A program made the translations under genes and the position numbers. Source: Atriophallophorus winterbourni (lineage: Eukaryota; Platyhelminthes; Trematoda; Plagiorchiida; Microphallidae). From it: DNA of 64,000 nt. Of this stretch, positions 1 to 12,107 are shown piece after piece (the first letter of the stretch is position 1; every line of letters begins with the position of its first letter). Location: assembly GCA_013407085.1 (NCBI GenBank), contig JACCGJ010001504.1:33873-97872 (forward strand), in the 5' to 3' direction. The notes below the pieces were generated by a model. It was not told where the DNA came from and made no database searches. It worked only from the letters and a program-made list of their open reading frames with translations.

Positions 1-114
1 CATAAAGAACGAGCAAATTAAAAATATTGTTTTCTAAACCTGCCGATTTTTGCAGAATAGAATAGGATCAAGATACACGTGCCTTGAAACAGCTGTGAAA
101 TTCTCCTGAATATT

Positions 115-235
115 GAAACCAGACCGGCTAGAACAAACTGTTCGCTCATACGTGAACACTTGACAATGGGGATAAACCCATAGGCTTAAACGAAATATCC
201 GTTTATGCATGTTTTACATCACACATCCACATGTC
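115..235 (-). repeat. Hammerhead-SINE fragment (reverse copy)
   Basis: The reverse complement carries, in order, the block GTGTGATG..ATGCAT, a GGGTTTA box and a GAACAG..TTGTTCT block. These match the order in the better copy at 5249-5520. The ribozyme core is not present here. Seen by eye; divergence is high. Confidence 0.45.
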
Positions 236-1499
236 ACTAGCGGCTTTGTGTTGTTTAAATTCAGGTCCCTAACACTCAGCCACAATAGGGGCTATCAGTT
301 ACGTTTTCAACTTAATTTTTGTTCATCACGTGCTTCCAATCGGTTCAATTTGCTTTCAACTTTGACGATTTGAACAAGAGCAGAAATGAAAATAATCAGA
401 TTGTCCGTAATAATAATTTTTCAACGAAATCCAGGGTAACCATGCAGCTGAAACACATTTCCTGTTATGGTGTGTGCTAGATTGAGCTCATTTATAGAAA
501 AAAATGCCCGAAATACTGTCAATTGATCTGAAAACATGATATTCTTGGACCAAAATGTTGTTTTAATAACTGCTAGAACTTTGAAAACAACGCCTTTCAG
601 GAAACTTTATAAATCTGAGAGTGACGTAATGGAATATAGGCAAGCAGTATTTTAATTAGTCATTTGGACGAACTTCTATTGCTCTAAGTATTGTGCTCAA
701 ACTGTTAGAAATATTTCTGATGTTAAGCTAATCTAAACTACGAGTTTCAAGACAGCAATAAAGTCTGCTCTGCAGGCTCAAAGAACGTTTTACTGAAGGA
801 CGTGTTCCGTTTCGGTAAGGTTTATCATCGAGCAACTTAACTTGCATAAGATTTGCAACGGCATTTATAAGGAGAAAATTTACAACATCATCCCTCATGT
901 ACCGTCATGCAGAACCACACACACACACGCACACACTCTAGAAAGCTTGATGCCGTTACTTCTAAGGCGCGTATGTACACTCCAATCGAATTACTCAGCT
1001 GAAAGATATCCTTAGATCATCATCCAACATGTATATTTAAAGTTGATTTTCAAATGCTTGCAAACCGCACTTGGTCGATAGTCTGGCAGCAACTATCAAC
1101 GATTTTCCTTTCGACACTTAGGGATATCATTTCATGTCACTCTCAGGGATATAGAACATAGCGCAGAGGTTACTAGACTGCAACGCAAAATGTGTGCTGC
1201 AGAGTTAGATATACACTGTAATTAAATCCTTTCACACAATCCACGGGAACGTAAATTTGAAGTGACTTTGCTCTCGTTGTTACATTGCTATTCAACATTC
1301 GATACCGCTGCTTAAACTTAAAAATAGACAAATCAACATATTCTATGATTCATCGGGAATGTGAACGTTTTAAACTCCAGTTTTAAACAGATGATCAGTT
1401 AAAATGTTTAGTTTTCATTATCAGTCTGACATCACCACGTTTCACTGATGTTCACAGGTGGCTACAAGGATTTGACCAAGAACTATGACAATGAACAAT
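236..1499. other. No gene recognised; short AC repeat
   Basis: AT-rich sequence with stops in all frames. The only structured part is a short (AC)n run near 913-935. I see no coding or RNA gene. Confidence 0.5.
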
Positions 1500-2966
1500 G
1501 ACAACCCGAGCATCAGCAGCGATTGCTGATTATTATGCAGCAAGATTCCACTCTAGTAAGCTCCAACCTTTTGGAAATACAGACAACTGACGTGTTCAAC
1601 ATAATGTTCGAACAGAGCTTCGTGCCTGAAACATGGAAAACTGCCCTGATTAGTTTGATCTACAAGGGCGGTGAAAGGAAAACTCCGTTAAACTTTCGTC
1701 AAAAGCATTATTACCCGTTCTATTGAAAGTAATGGAATACATCATAGCTGAGGACTTGCATAATCACCTTGAGATCAATAACTTAATCGCTGAAGCACAG
1801 CATGGAATCAGGGAAAACGATCTTACCTGACAGACTTGCTGTTAGCAACAGAAGCCTGGTCTGAGCTACGGGATGCTGGTCATTCAGGGGAAGTAATATA
1901 TTAATTTCTCAAAAGCATTTAACGGTGTCAATCACGAACTGCTCTTGCCGGAACTCCTTACATAAGGAGTAGATGGTAAACTCGGCGCATGGATCAAAGA
2001 ACGGCTAATATCTCGTGAGATGTACGTGCGAATCAAAACTGAGCAATCCGAATAAATTCAAATTGCTTTTGGTGTCCCACAAGGACCCGTCCTCGAAGCG
2101 ATTTTGTTTCAGATATACATAAATGACCTACCTACTGAAGTACATTCACCAGTACTTATTTTTGCAAATAGCGCGAAGCTTTGGCGCAAGAAAAACCACA
2201 GCCGACATAAAGAACCTAGAGATCTTAAGATAAATTATGCCTGGCCCTTAGAAAGCAGCAAGTTGAACAAAGAACATTACATAGGTCGAATTGTTATTTA
2301 ACCCGCCTTCCCGGAAAAAGTTTTATGCGTGATTATTCATTCTGACTTAGGAAACTCTATGCAATGTCGACTAGTTGCCAGCAAAGCTCATCATAAGAGC
2401 CCTAGGTTCCTTTGACGCCAATATAATCTGCCAATTGATTTCAACCTACATCCACACCCATATCGAATATGCTCTACCGCCATCCTTGGTTGAAAACAGA
2501 TAAACAGTTTCTGTAAACTCCATAGCTCGTTCATGGACTTTCTAATTTTCCATACGAAATGCGTCCTAGAAGATTGAAATTGAATTTAAGGCAATACCGC
2601 CGACAAAGAGGAGCACTAATCTTCATTTGGACAGTGCTTAATCAAATAAACCATCCATACAGACATATGCTACATTTTTCTCACAGTACACATCTGCGTG
2701 GTCACTCGTCTAAAATTTACCAACAGCATAGCAGGTTGAACTTCCGCAAATGGGTATTTTCCGTTCGCCCTGTGCAATTGTGGTACAGGTTTTGGAAGCT
2801 TTTAAAGAATCAATGGATGCCCATATGAACCAGTATGTTTTCTTTGTCTTTAACAATATTGTTTTGATAATTGTTTTAACATCCGATCCAATGTACATTT
2901 TTGTTGGTCTTGTAAGCCATAAATTTTTTACGCGCATATCATCTATGAATAAATCTATGAATATGA
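1500..2966 (+). pseudogene. CR1-A LINE remnant, RT and 3' end (copy 1)
   Basis: Decayed 3' half of a CR1-like non-LTR retrotransposon. Translated pieces in several frames follow reverse-transcriptase order: VPETWKTAL and IYKGG (1620-1672), LLPVLLKVME-like, EAQHGI, FSKAF (near 1910), GVPQG (near 2070), YINDLP (2113-2130), then LIFANSAKLW where the catalytic FADD has become FANS (2155-2187). The 3' end has two copies of a 12-bp unit, TCTATGAATAAA (2942-2965), the same tail as the - strand copy at 20010. Frameshifts and stops run throughout, so it cannot make protein. The 5' part is missing. Confidence 0.85.
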
Positions 2967-4652
2967 ATAGAACAACCGAACGAACATGTCTTCGCTGACA
3001 TATACGCTGTCTATCAATCGAATCGATTCTTATTTGATTGTTTCAGTCAAGCCATACTCTTTATCAGAGTCCATACGATCCTCTCTAGTGTCTAAGCCAA
3101 CTTCGCACAGATTTCATTTTGTAGCAAGGCAATTTTACAGGTAAAGCCCACATAAAATATATTGTCAAAGCAATGCCGACAGCTCGGTCGTAAAAATGGC
3201 ATCGGGACGAATTCTACTGTTCCACTACCTAGCAATCACAAGCCAACATCTCTAGGTAGATTGAAATAACAGCGAAAACCACGTATCAGATCACTCTATC
3301 TTCGAGTTGACACTCAAATATTGCGTCAACAGGAAATGCAGTCGACGAAAAACCTCCGGCCGAACAGATGGTCTGATCCTAGGTATATAAAGGGAGAAGA
3401 TAAAAAAATGAACATGTTTCAATTGTCAGCACTACTGAAAAACCGATTAGCTTGCATCGATCAAGTGTCATCAAAGTGCTGACGGTCACAGCGGTGGTAG
3501 ATAAACACAATTGTCTCCAGGAAAGCTCTGCAATACACTCGCATGCGTTGGCCTAACACTTTCAGGTGGGCCAATTATTGGCCCCCAAGAGGCGAGGTAA
3601 GTCAATTGCAATTGTTGTTGTCTGCCTCGCGTTTTCAATTGAGTCATAATCCTCTTTACTCTTCGTTTCCTAGTACTCAGCCAACTGCATTCTAAAAAAC
3701 CGGTAAATCAAACGCCTGAAAACTGTTGCGAGATCTTTCATGTTCTCACCACGGCAATAATGCAGATATCAAAAACTCGGTCCGTAGCTGCTTTGGTAGT
3801 TAACCAGCGATCAAATCTCCTTCACAACAACCAACATTCCTCGGTCGACCAAAAGCCAACCCTGGGAACAAGTTCACCTAAATCCGATCGATTTCCCGGT
3901 GTATCTTGTCATCTGCGACTCTCATTCATAAGACCTCACCCACCACTACGACAACGAGCAATGTGCTAAAATATCTTATAACCAATATTGCTTCACTAGA
4001 ACGATGTTTTCTGACAATGGTAAACAGTTTTTTTAAAGGTCAATCGAAGTGTTTTGCGCCAATAATCCTAGCACTATCACATTCATTCCAATGGACGAGA
4101 TAAGCCATTTTGTCGATACAATCCACAAGCATAGTTCCGTGTCCACATATTTATAGACGATGAGAAAAGAGTTCGAGTTATCAGAAAGGTAATATTCGAA
4201 ATAAACAAAGTACTAAAGTGCTACACGATGACTGTCGTATCGCGCCGATATATAAACGAAGTCAAATGCTGGAAGTACGTTTTATATCAAACTATTTCCT
4301 CAGTTACCAAGCATCTCATAGTTGAAAGGCGCTGCATTCAATTTTGTGGTATGTATATGGTTGAAACCTATCATTTATTGCCTTTAAACAAAGCGCTCTA
4401 TTGCATCGTGGAACATGGACAGGAACGCAAAATCAATCGAAATTCACACAACCACGAAACAAATCCGATCCACGCAGAAAACAACCTTTTTGAGCGAAAT
4501 CAGCTTAATGGCGTCTGGAAACCAGCGCTCCAACTAGTTGGTTGAGCATGTTCGAAATGACTCGCCAATGTCATGGTTACCGTAAGTGCGCAATTGTGCT
4601 CCATATTGGACGACCTGATTTCTCGTTGAACATGACACTGGCACAACGGCAC
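2967..4652. other. No gene recognised; upstream of PLAC8-like gene
   Basis: No coding similarity seen. A stretch at about 3566-3597 looks like a tiny exon (TTTCAG acceptor, GTAAGT donor) but encodes nothing I can relate to the downstream gene. Confidence 0.4.
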
Positions 4653-4660
4653 TATATAAA
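4653..4660 (+). promoter_or_regulatory. TATA-like box before PLAC8-like gene
   Basis: TATATAAA lies 33 bp before the proposed start codon at 4693. If used, transcription would begin about 4683-4690 and leave almost no 5' leader. The position fits a core promoter, but such a motif is common by chance in AT-rich DNA. Confidence 0.35.
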
Positions 4661-4692
4661 ACCACGGCCTATGTTCCACGTGCATTATTCCA

Positions 4693-4810
4693 ATGTCGCA
4701 GTATTTCGTGGAGAGTCAAGGAACCCCAGTGACGACAAGCCAACCAAAGCAAGCTGCGTTTCGCGATTGGAACGACGGCTTGTTTGGCTGCAGTGAGGAT
4801 TGGAAATCTT
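4693..4810 (+). CDS. PLAC8-like gene, exon 1
   Basis: Encodes residues 1-39 and the first base of Cys40. Donor is T|GTAAGT at 4811. It carries the WNDGLFGC segment that aligns to the WxTGxxxC opening of the PLAC8 domain. Too short and in the wrong frame to stand out among longer open frames nearby. Confidence 0.82.
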
Positions 4811-7800
4811 GTAAGTGTGCTCTACGACACATTTCGAACATTTTGATAAAATAAAGTGGCATTACCCATCAGATTACAAACAGTTTATGAATTATGAATT
4901 TTCACAATATATCGAATGATTATTATTACGATTAGCTTTTACAACGAGATCACCCGCCCAGTAGAATTTTATAATTATTTAATCAAAACATTTAAATTTG
5001 ATAGCAACTAAGTAACGAATTTTTACGAATTTGCTTCTCTTTCAGTATCGAGAGAGTGTTTTTTCAGATGTGTTTGAATTTCCATGTAACATAACCAAAA
5101 TTATCATTCGTATCGTCGTGTTGAACAGAGCAGGTTGCTACTAGTCCAGCCAATGAAAGAACACGAAATAAGAATTCTCATTTACATGCATTTCCATCAA
5201 ACACACCCCACAATTGGTTTCGGGCTGCTTGAACTCATCAAATATGTGTGTGATGGAGATGCATGCAAATGAGCTTTTATATTCATGGTCATGGGTTTAA
5301 ACCCAGTCTACATGAGTGGGGGCTCATCTGATTGAACAGGTTGGTCGTACCAACCTTGCCCAACAGTGGCATACAAGCACAACTTCTTTACCATTCTTCC
5401 ACTGATCCAAGCGCATACGGATCACGATCCTACTGCCCATACCTGATGAGTGCAAACAGCACGAAACCGGTCGTGGTGTGTGTGTGTGTGATGGAGATGC
5501 ATGCAAATGAGCTTTTATGTTCTACATGAACTTATTCTATCCATGTTCTAAACACATATGCATCACGTTGTATCTTGTGCAGAAATTTTTTTTTACAGTT
5601 CTGGTAAATGAGTCACAAAACACAGTGTTATATCTGTGCTGTACTACTGTTTGCCCAGCCCGTGCGGTCAGAGAGAACGCAACCGTCACTCAACTCGTCT
5701 ATTTACCGAATGCAAAGAGTATCACAATTGAGCAAATGTGTGAATATCACAGTGAATAAAAATCACAATTGGAACTCACCATCGATCTTGATTGGTCGAT
5801 TAATCGATAGTTCGTTCACTGTCTATACGACAGAGGGTGCCCTCCTAACACCTCCCCCTTTAAGCTTGGTTGTCGTATGACTTCATTTTCGGATTCACTT
5901 GCAGGCGGGTTACTAGAATACGTCTTCGATCAGCCCACCTTCTTGGTTTGCATTCCGCGGAATTAATTTGAGGCGGCTCTTCCGCTGAATTTCCATCTTC
6001 TGGCGTCTTGAAGTTGGCGAAGACAGGATAGAGATCATTGAACACTGATCTCTTAAAATAGTTTGTGCGGCAGTAGTTTTCGTTATGCCCCTTTCTGTTG
6101 CACTTCTGGCATCGGTGCTTTTTGAATGGGCAATAACGCGCAAAATGCCATTCATCACATTGACAGAACTGGGATGGGAGCTTGGTGTCTTGATCGACAC
6201 AATGGTCATTCTGTTGGCTACTTTGGTGCTTGACGGCTAACACCACTGGCTCATTCTGGCGTGGGTTTTGCTCGACCAGCGCAGTGTCACGCTTCAAATT
6301 TAGTAGCCTCTGGCATTCGGTTGTTGACGTCATGTTGATTTTCAAATTTTGATCGAGTAGTGACGGTAGTCTTGTGCGAATCTCTTGATCCTTCTCTGAT
6401 TGCAGACCACATACTTTTCCTGCATAAGTTACAAATTCATCGCAATCCTGCTTGATCAATTTCATGCAGTTATATCGTCTGTTAAATAAAAAAGACTGTT
6501 CGCCAGAAATTTCTTTGAAAATTGATTGTAAAATATATTTGAATCTCTTGAACCGAGATTCGAAGGTGAGACCGCTTTCTGGGTCGTAATTGAATTTGGG
6601 GATGCTGTTGATGATTGCATCCACCACTGGGTTTTGTACGTCAGTCTTCTTGTCTTGATAAATAACACTCAGATTTTTCAAAAGTCTCTGCATCAAACGG
6701 GCTTGAGCTTCTTCGAATTGGCGTTGCTGTTGCTGAGGTATTGATTTTACTTCTTCTGCTGTGATTGCCATTTCGAATTGCTGGGTTATTTTCTCCCCGT
6801 CGCCAAGTTGCTATGTCTGTACTGCACTACTGTTGGCCCAGCCCGTGTGGTCAGAGAGAACGCAACCGTCACTGAACTCGTGTATTCACCGAATGCAAAG
6901 AGTATCACAATTGAGCAAATGTGTGAATATCACAGTGAATAAAAATCACAATTGGAACTCACAATCGATCTTGATTGGTCGATTAATCGATAGTTCGTTC
7001 ACTGTCTATACGACAGAGGGTGCCCTCCTAACACACAGTTGGTTTAAATACCGTGTGTCAGATGAAGAGAATGAAGCTTTTATTGGAATAATATTCTAAA
7101 TTTCAGCTTGTGACAACGTTGAGTAATAAAAAAAACAATAAAATCCATCAACTCAATGTTTACGTGATACGAATATAAATAATCGTGGAAATTATACATA
7201 TATTATCAAATAGGGGATGTTGTCTGTGTTTGTTCAGTACGAAGTTTTTCTGCTGTGGTATCTTGATGCAAATAAAATTGATGATTTTGAGCTGAAGACG
7301 TTCTACAAAGCAATATTTTATGCATCAAACGAGTCTCGGATAATGCTTGCCATTTGTGAATATCTTGTTGCAATCGGTTAGAATTATCCGTCAAGATAGT
7401 AGCGCTGAGTCGATCACACGGCGAACGTGCTCAAAATTCACAAATGAGAGATTGTTATCACATAAAAAGTAAAACCACGAAAAAATACAGAATGATGAGT
7501 TGCGTGGAGTTAATGAGGACGATCACATAGCGCTTCAATGCTATTTCTCATCTGTCTTCGAAAGAAATGTTTAACATTAAATGTAGATGTAATCGTTCCT
7601 TTTGTCACAATACGTGAATTTGATTAAACTTTTATCATGGTAACATCATTGTAGGTTGTGCCAATAGCATGCAGTCTGTTTGTAATCGTAAAGATAATGG
7701 ACCTATCTTTGATCTCCCTCATTTAGGTGCCCTTGTCACCTTCTGCACGCCGTGCTATCTGTGTCACATGTATCAACGCTACAACGAGTGCGCTTGCACC

Positions 7801-10800
7801 GGAGTCATTAATCCGGCTTCAGTGATGGTGTTGCGTGCGTTCCACCGAGGTCGAGAACGCATTTTCGTGAGTTTTTATGTTAAACTTTTAGTACAATTGC
7901 AAGATGATTTCGACATAAATAAGCCAAGTTTTACGTTAAAGAAGAACCCGCACTTTATATTTAAAACCGCTTCAATTTGAGAAAAGTAAACTACATGATG
8001 TAATTCTATTTCAGTCTATGTAGATTAAAAGTCCTTAAATTTTGTAGCACATTCCCGGTAAACGCAGGATATGTGAGTAACATCAGTAGGTCTAGTCAAT
8101 TACTGACATTTGATCGCCTGATTAAAAAAATATGAATTTATTTTTAACTCCGCTGTTGGTTGGATAAAGTTTAAGTAGCAGTGGTTTTACATGCACTTTT
8201 GGTAATGAATGATGCTCGTCTTCATGCGTAATATAGGAAAAATATACAACAGACATGAAGCTAGCCTCACACTCGACATTCAAAAGTTTAACTTTATTGT
8301 GTTTGGACATCGAAGGCACTGTTGATCGTCTCATGGGCGACCCGAAGCCTGGGTAGGTATTCTGGCTTCCAACATCACACAATGTGCTTTAAGCTATACC
8401 AAGAAATTGTGTGGAATTACTGTCAGCGCTTTTTCTGTTCATTGAATACCAAATAATTGTAATCGTAGGATAGGCGCAATCCAAATTGTTTCACCTTGTT
8501 TTGGCTATGCAATATCGCGTTTCATATCCTGAAATTCTGGCATTGTTGAACAGTAGTACGTTTAAAAAGCAGAAATTCATGAAAGGTAAGAGAACGATAT
8601 CCATGAGAAGTACTTGTATGGTATAGGGAAAGCTAACTGTTGCACGGTAAACGAATTTACAAATACACAGCTCATAGAATACCAGGTTTCATCACATGCG
8701 ATTTACATCCTGATATTTTACAGGAATGTAGACATCCAAATTATACTAAACCTACATCATAATTCAAGTATAACTTTGTTTACATTAAACTTTATTTGTG
8801 TAGTTGAAGACGGATTGTGCAATAGCATATATTTTTGTAGTATTCTTTCAGCCACTGTCACAATATAATTTAGACATTGCTATAGCTGTGGCAAGCAACT
8901 TAATCTCAGTACCCAGAACCGTAAAATTGGACTTTAGGCAATTCTCTCTGGATTATATTAAACAATTCGAAAGAAAACAGTGTGAAATTCGATTTAACCT
9001 AATCACAAGCGGGGATATATCATACTTCCATATCCCAATTACCGATTATGCGAGACTTCAATCTGCCTCAACTATATAACCGAGTAGATCATTCACCCCA
9101 ATAACTAGACTACAAATTTCGTAAAATGTTCGATTGCAATGGCCGTATAATCATGTTTCATCTCCTCTTGTGGGAGGGTGTTGTACCGGCTGACTGGAAG
9201 GTATGAATCATAACGCCCATCTGCAATGTTGGCACTCGTTTGGATCCAGCAAATTGCCGCATTGTTACACTCGTTTCACTGATCTCAAAAGTTATGGAGC
9301 GAATCGTCTGAGTTAGGATGGTGAGTCAACTGGTAACCTTAAACGTGTTGCCAAGAGAGCAACATGGATGTCGGAAGTCTGTTTCTTGCTTGACTAACCT
9401 ACTCGAGACAAAGACCTACTGGACACATGCAGAAGCCAAGATGGTTCTTTTTTGCACACAATGCTAAATTTGGCTGCGAATCAACTCAAGTACTGTATGT
9501 TTGCGCTTGCAGAGTGATTAAGATATTTTGAGCAGCTATTTAGAGAAGAATAAACTTTTATTTAACTTTAGAATGTGCAAAATGTTGCAGATATGTAAAA
9601 TTACTCATTTTTTTACAAGCTTTGATCTTACCGTGACTACAAAACGACATCAAGCTGCCCGAGAGATTTTATATCAGACCAAATAGAATGGTGGGCTGTC
9701 TTTGCAACCTGTCATGTGAGGAGCGACTGATGCATCTTAATTTAGGTAATCCGGCTCGCAGAAGTATTCGATCGGATTTAATCATCACTTAAAAATACTG
9801 AACTCAAAGCTATATCCTCTGAGGCATCTATTTCTTCCGGGTCAAGCCATACCACATACTCTCACACATTGCCATTGAATATACCACATTATCACCAAAA
9901 CTATCGTCGCTTCTTTTTTTGATTTCGCGTTTATTTCTTATGGAACTCCATTAAAGTAAGACGTTGCACTGTCATCTAGTGAAAGGATTTTCATGAACAA
10001 ACTGGATATATTCATGCTTAGTAATTCCAACCTACAAGCCGCTCATATAACTTAATTAAACAACTTTAAACTATAGTGATCCAAGCTAATATTTTTCCAT
10101 CATACCGAGACAGTACATGACATTTTTATAACTACAATAACTGTTGATCTTCCCGACTCCTCAATTTTTTTAATATATTTTTTGTCCTTATACGAATAAC
10201 TTACGGCGATGTACAGCTTGAAGTTTTTATACCATAAATTCAGGAATCTGGCATGTTGAATTAATATGTCTGATTGCTTGCAACATCCGTCGGCTGTCAT
10301 TTATTATTAGACCAACATATAAAGGTGTCTGATACAAAATCATATTGCTTTCTCAGCTATAAATTCGCATAATCCGCACTAAAGAATTGATCACTGTGCC
10401 TTAAGTGTAGAGCGCAGCACTACTGCAAGTCTTTGTTTACCAAATGGTTAAATATAACTTGCGTACACGCTGAGATGTCCGAACCACGATGGACCGTATA
10501 AAATCCTAGAAACCTAAAACGTCAAACGACCCCAAGCTAAAGAGATCGGTAATCTTCTGAACTAGCACACCTTTTCCACTACAACGGGATAAAGACTGTG
10601 TAATCCGGTAGCACTATGAAGTAGCTACTTAGTGAAGATAAAATGTTCAAATCGATTGTAAACCGGCCCGCTTGTGGTTTGTTTGCAAATAAATGATTCA
10701 TAGGTTCACGACAAGATATACTACAAATATAATCTCACGGCAGAATAATCGATAATGTGCTCAGGATATTTTGCAAAGTAGAAATTCGGTTTAAAGCTTA

Positions 10801-12076
10801 TCAGATGCCATGGAAGCCTATTATAGTTTCAGGCTGCCAAAAAATGAATTCGCGAGTTTCTATAATCATGAAATTTTTCAAGCAAATATTATTTGGCCGA
10901 AACGAAAATTAGTGTCTCGTTTAATTGTACATAACAGTAACCTTTATTTTTATTGTTATATATAAACAGGCGATGCAATTATTGTTTGACATCCAGATAA
11001 GTTTTTCAGTTTATCTTATTCAAATTTTAGAGCTACAGGGTTACAGTTCCATCGTTATCTTTCAGACAGTAAACATCAGTTTGTTTTTCCACTGTCTGTG
11101 CTGTCACGAGGTTTCAGCTGAACCTGTATTCGCCTGTCTGCGCGCATTCCAAAAGTTCCAGCGAAGCATTCAAGTCTACTGTTTTTCACGGACTTTGGCA
11201 GTTAAAAATTCTTTCTTTTCTATCGCTTCAGTTCCGAATTCCAATCAAAGAGAATAAAACGACGAACACATATGAAAATAACTAGTCTGATTACATGCAA
11301 GCTACTTTAATACCGGTTGATTGAAAAATTGACGATCTTGTTCTCTGACGCATCGAAACATTGGGGTGTGAATGACGGAAAAGCATGCAAATGAATATTT
11401 TGTTGCAGACTAAAGTTCTTAGATCACTCATGGAAAATAAAGGGATGTGTGAATTAGTTTTACTGAGTAAATTGCAACTGGTCGCAATAAAACACGTTGT
11501 CGCTTTACAAGAAACATAAACTGGTCTTAAATGAAAATGTTCAGCTTATACTGAAGGCCATTATCCGATCAAGCAAGATATTACTTCATTGGTAATGCTA
11601 ATTTTAATTGCCTATTTTAAGCCTCTGTTCATTTGCACTTGATAAAATCAGGTCACACATTTCTTTGGTTTTTACCTGAGCGAAACCGTCAGGCATCCAC
11701 CAATGATCCTTTTCTGTAGATTCCATGAATATCTAACTGTTGCACAACAATATGGGAAGTAAATCTCATACCGTTTGAACCCAACCAAAAGCGTTTTATT
11801 TAGCAACTGTATATTGTGGTATAACGTTTTACATTTCTGGCAAAAAACTACAACGAATTATACCGATTAATATTAGTTAATAATAGAATGCATTTGAGAG
11901 AACTCAGAAATTTTTATGTTAGAAAAAAGTAGTAAGATACTCGGGATTTCATAAATGTTTGAGAGTATGTAAATAAGTTCAAAGCATAAGGTCACTCCAT
12001 TATGCGAAGTTGTGTAGGATCTTGTAGCTTCAGTTTCGATATTCGCTCTTGGAAAGGAAAATTCTTGCAACATGAG

Positions 12077-12107
<31 letters not shown>

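Larger units (their letters stand above)
5626..7033 (-). mobile_element. Gag-only LTR retrotransposon (Gypsy, CsRn1-like), copy 1
   Basis: A complete small LTR element read on the - strand. Two 225-bp LTRs (5626-5850 and 6809-7033), differing at about ten positions, run TGTTA..TAACA. A 5-bp target duplication CACAG flanks it (5621-5625, 7034-7038). Primer-binding site TGGCGACGGGGA lies just inside the 5' LTR near 6804, and polypurine tract AAAGGGGGAGG just before the 3' LTR (5851-5862). The only reading frame is Gag; protease, RT, RNase H and integrase are absent. It must move with enzymes supplied in trans. A near-twin sits at 59250-60665, showing that this short form itself was copied. It lies in intron 1 of the PLAC8-like gene, antisense. 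Confidence 0.9.

Noticed and set aside
3566..3597. Tiny exon-like stretch between TTTCAG and GTAAGT
   Set aside because: No link to the PLAC8-like protein and no conserved residues; splice-like pairs this short are common by chance.
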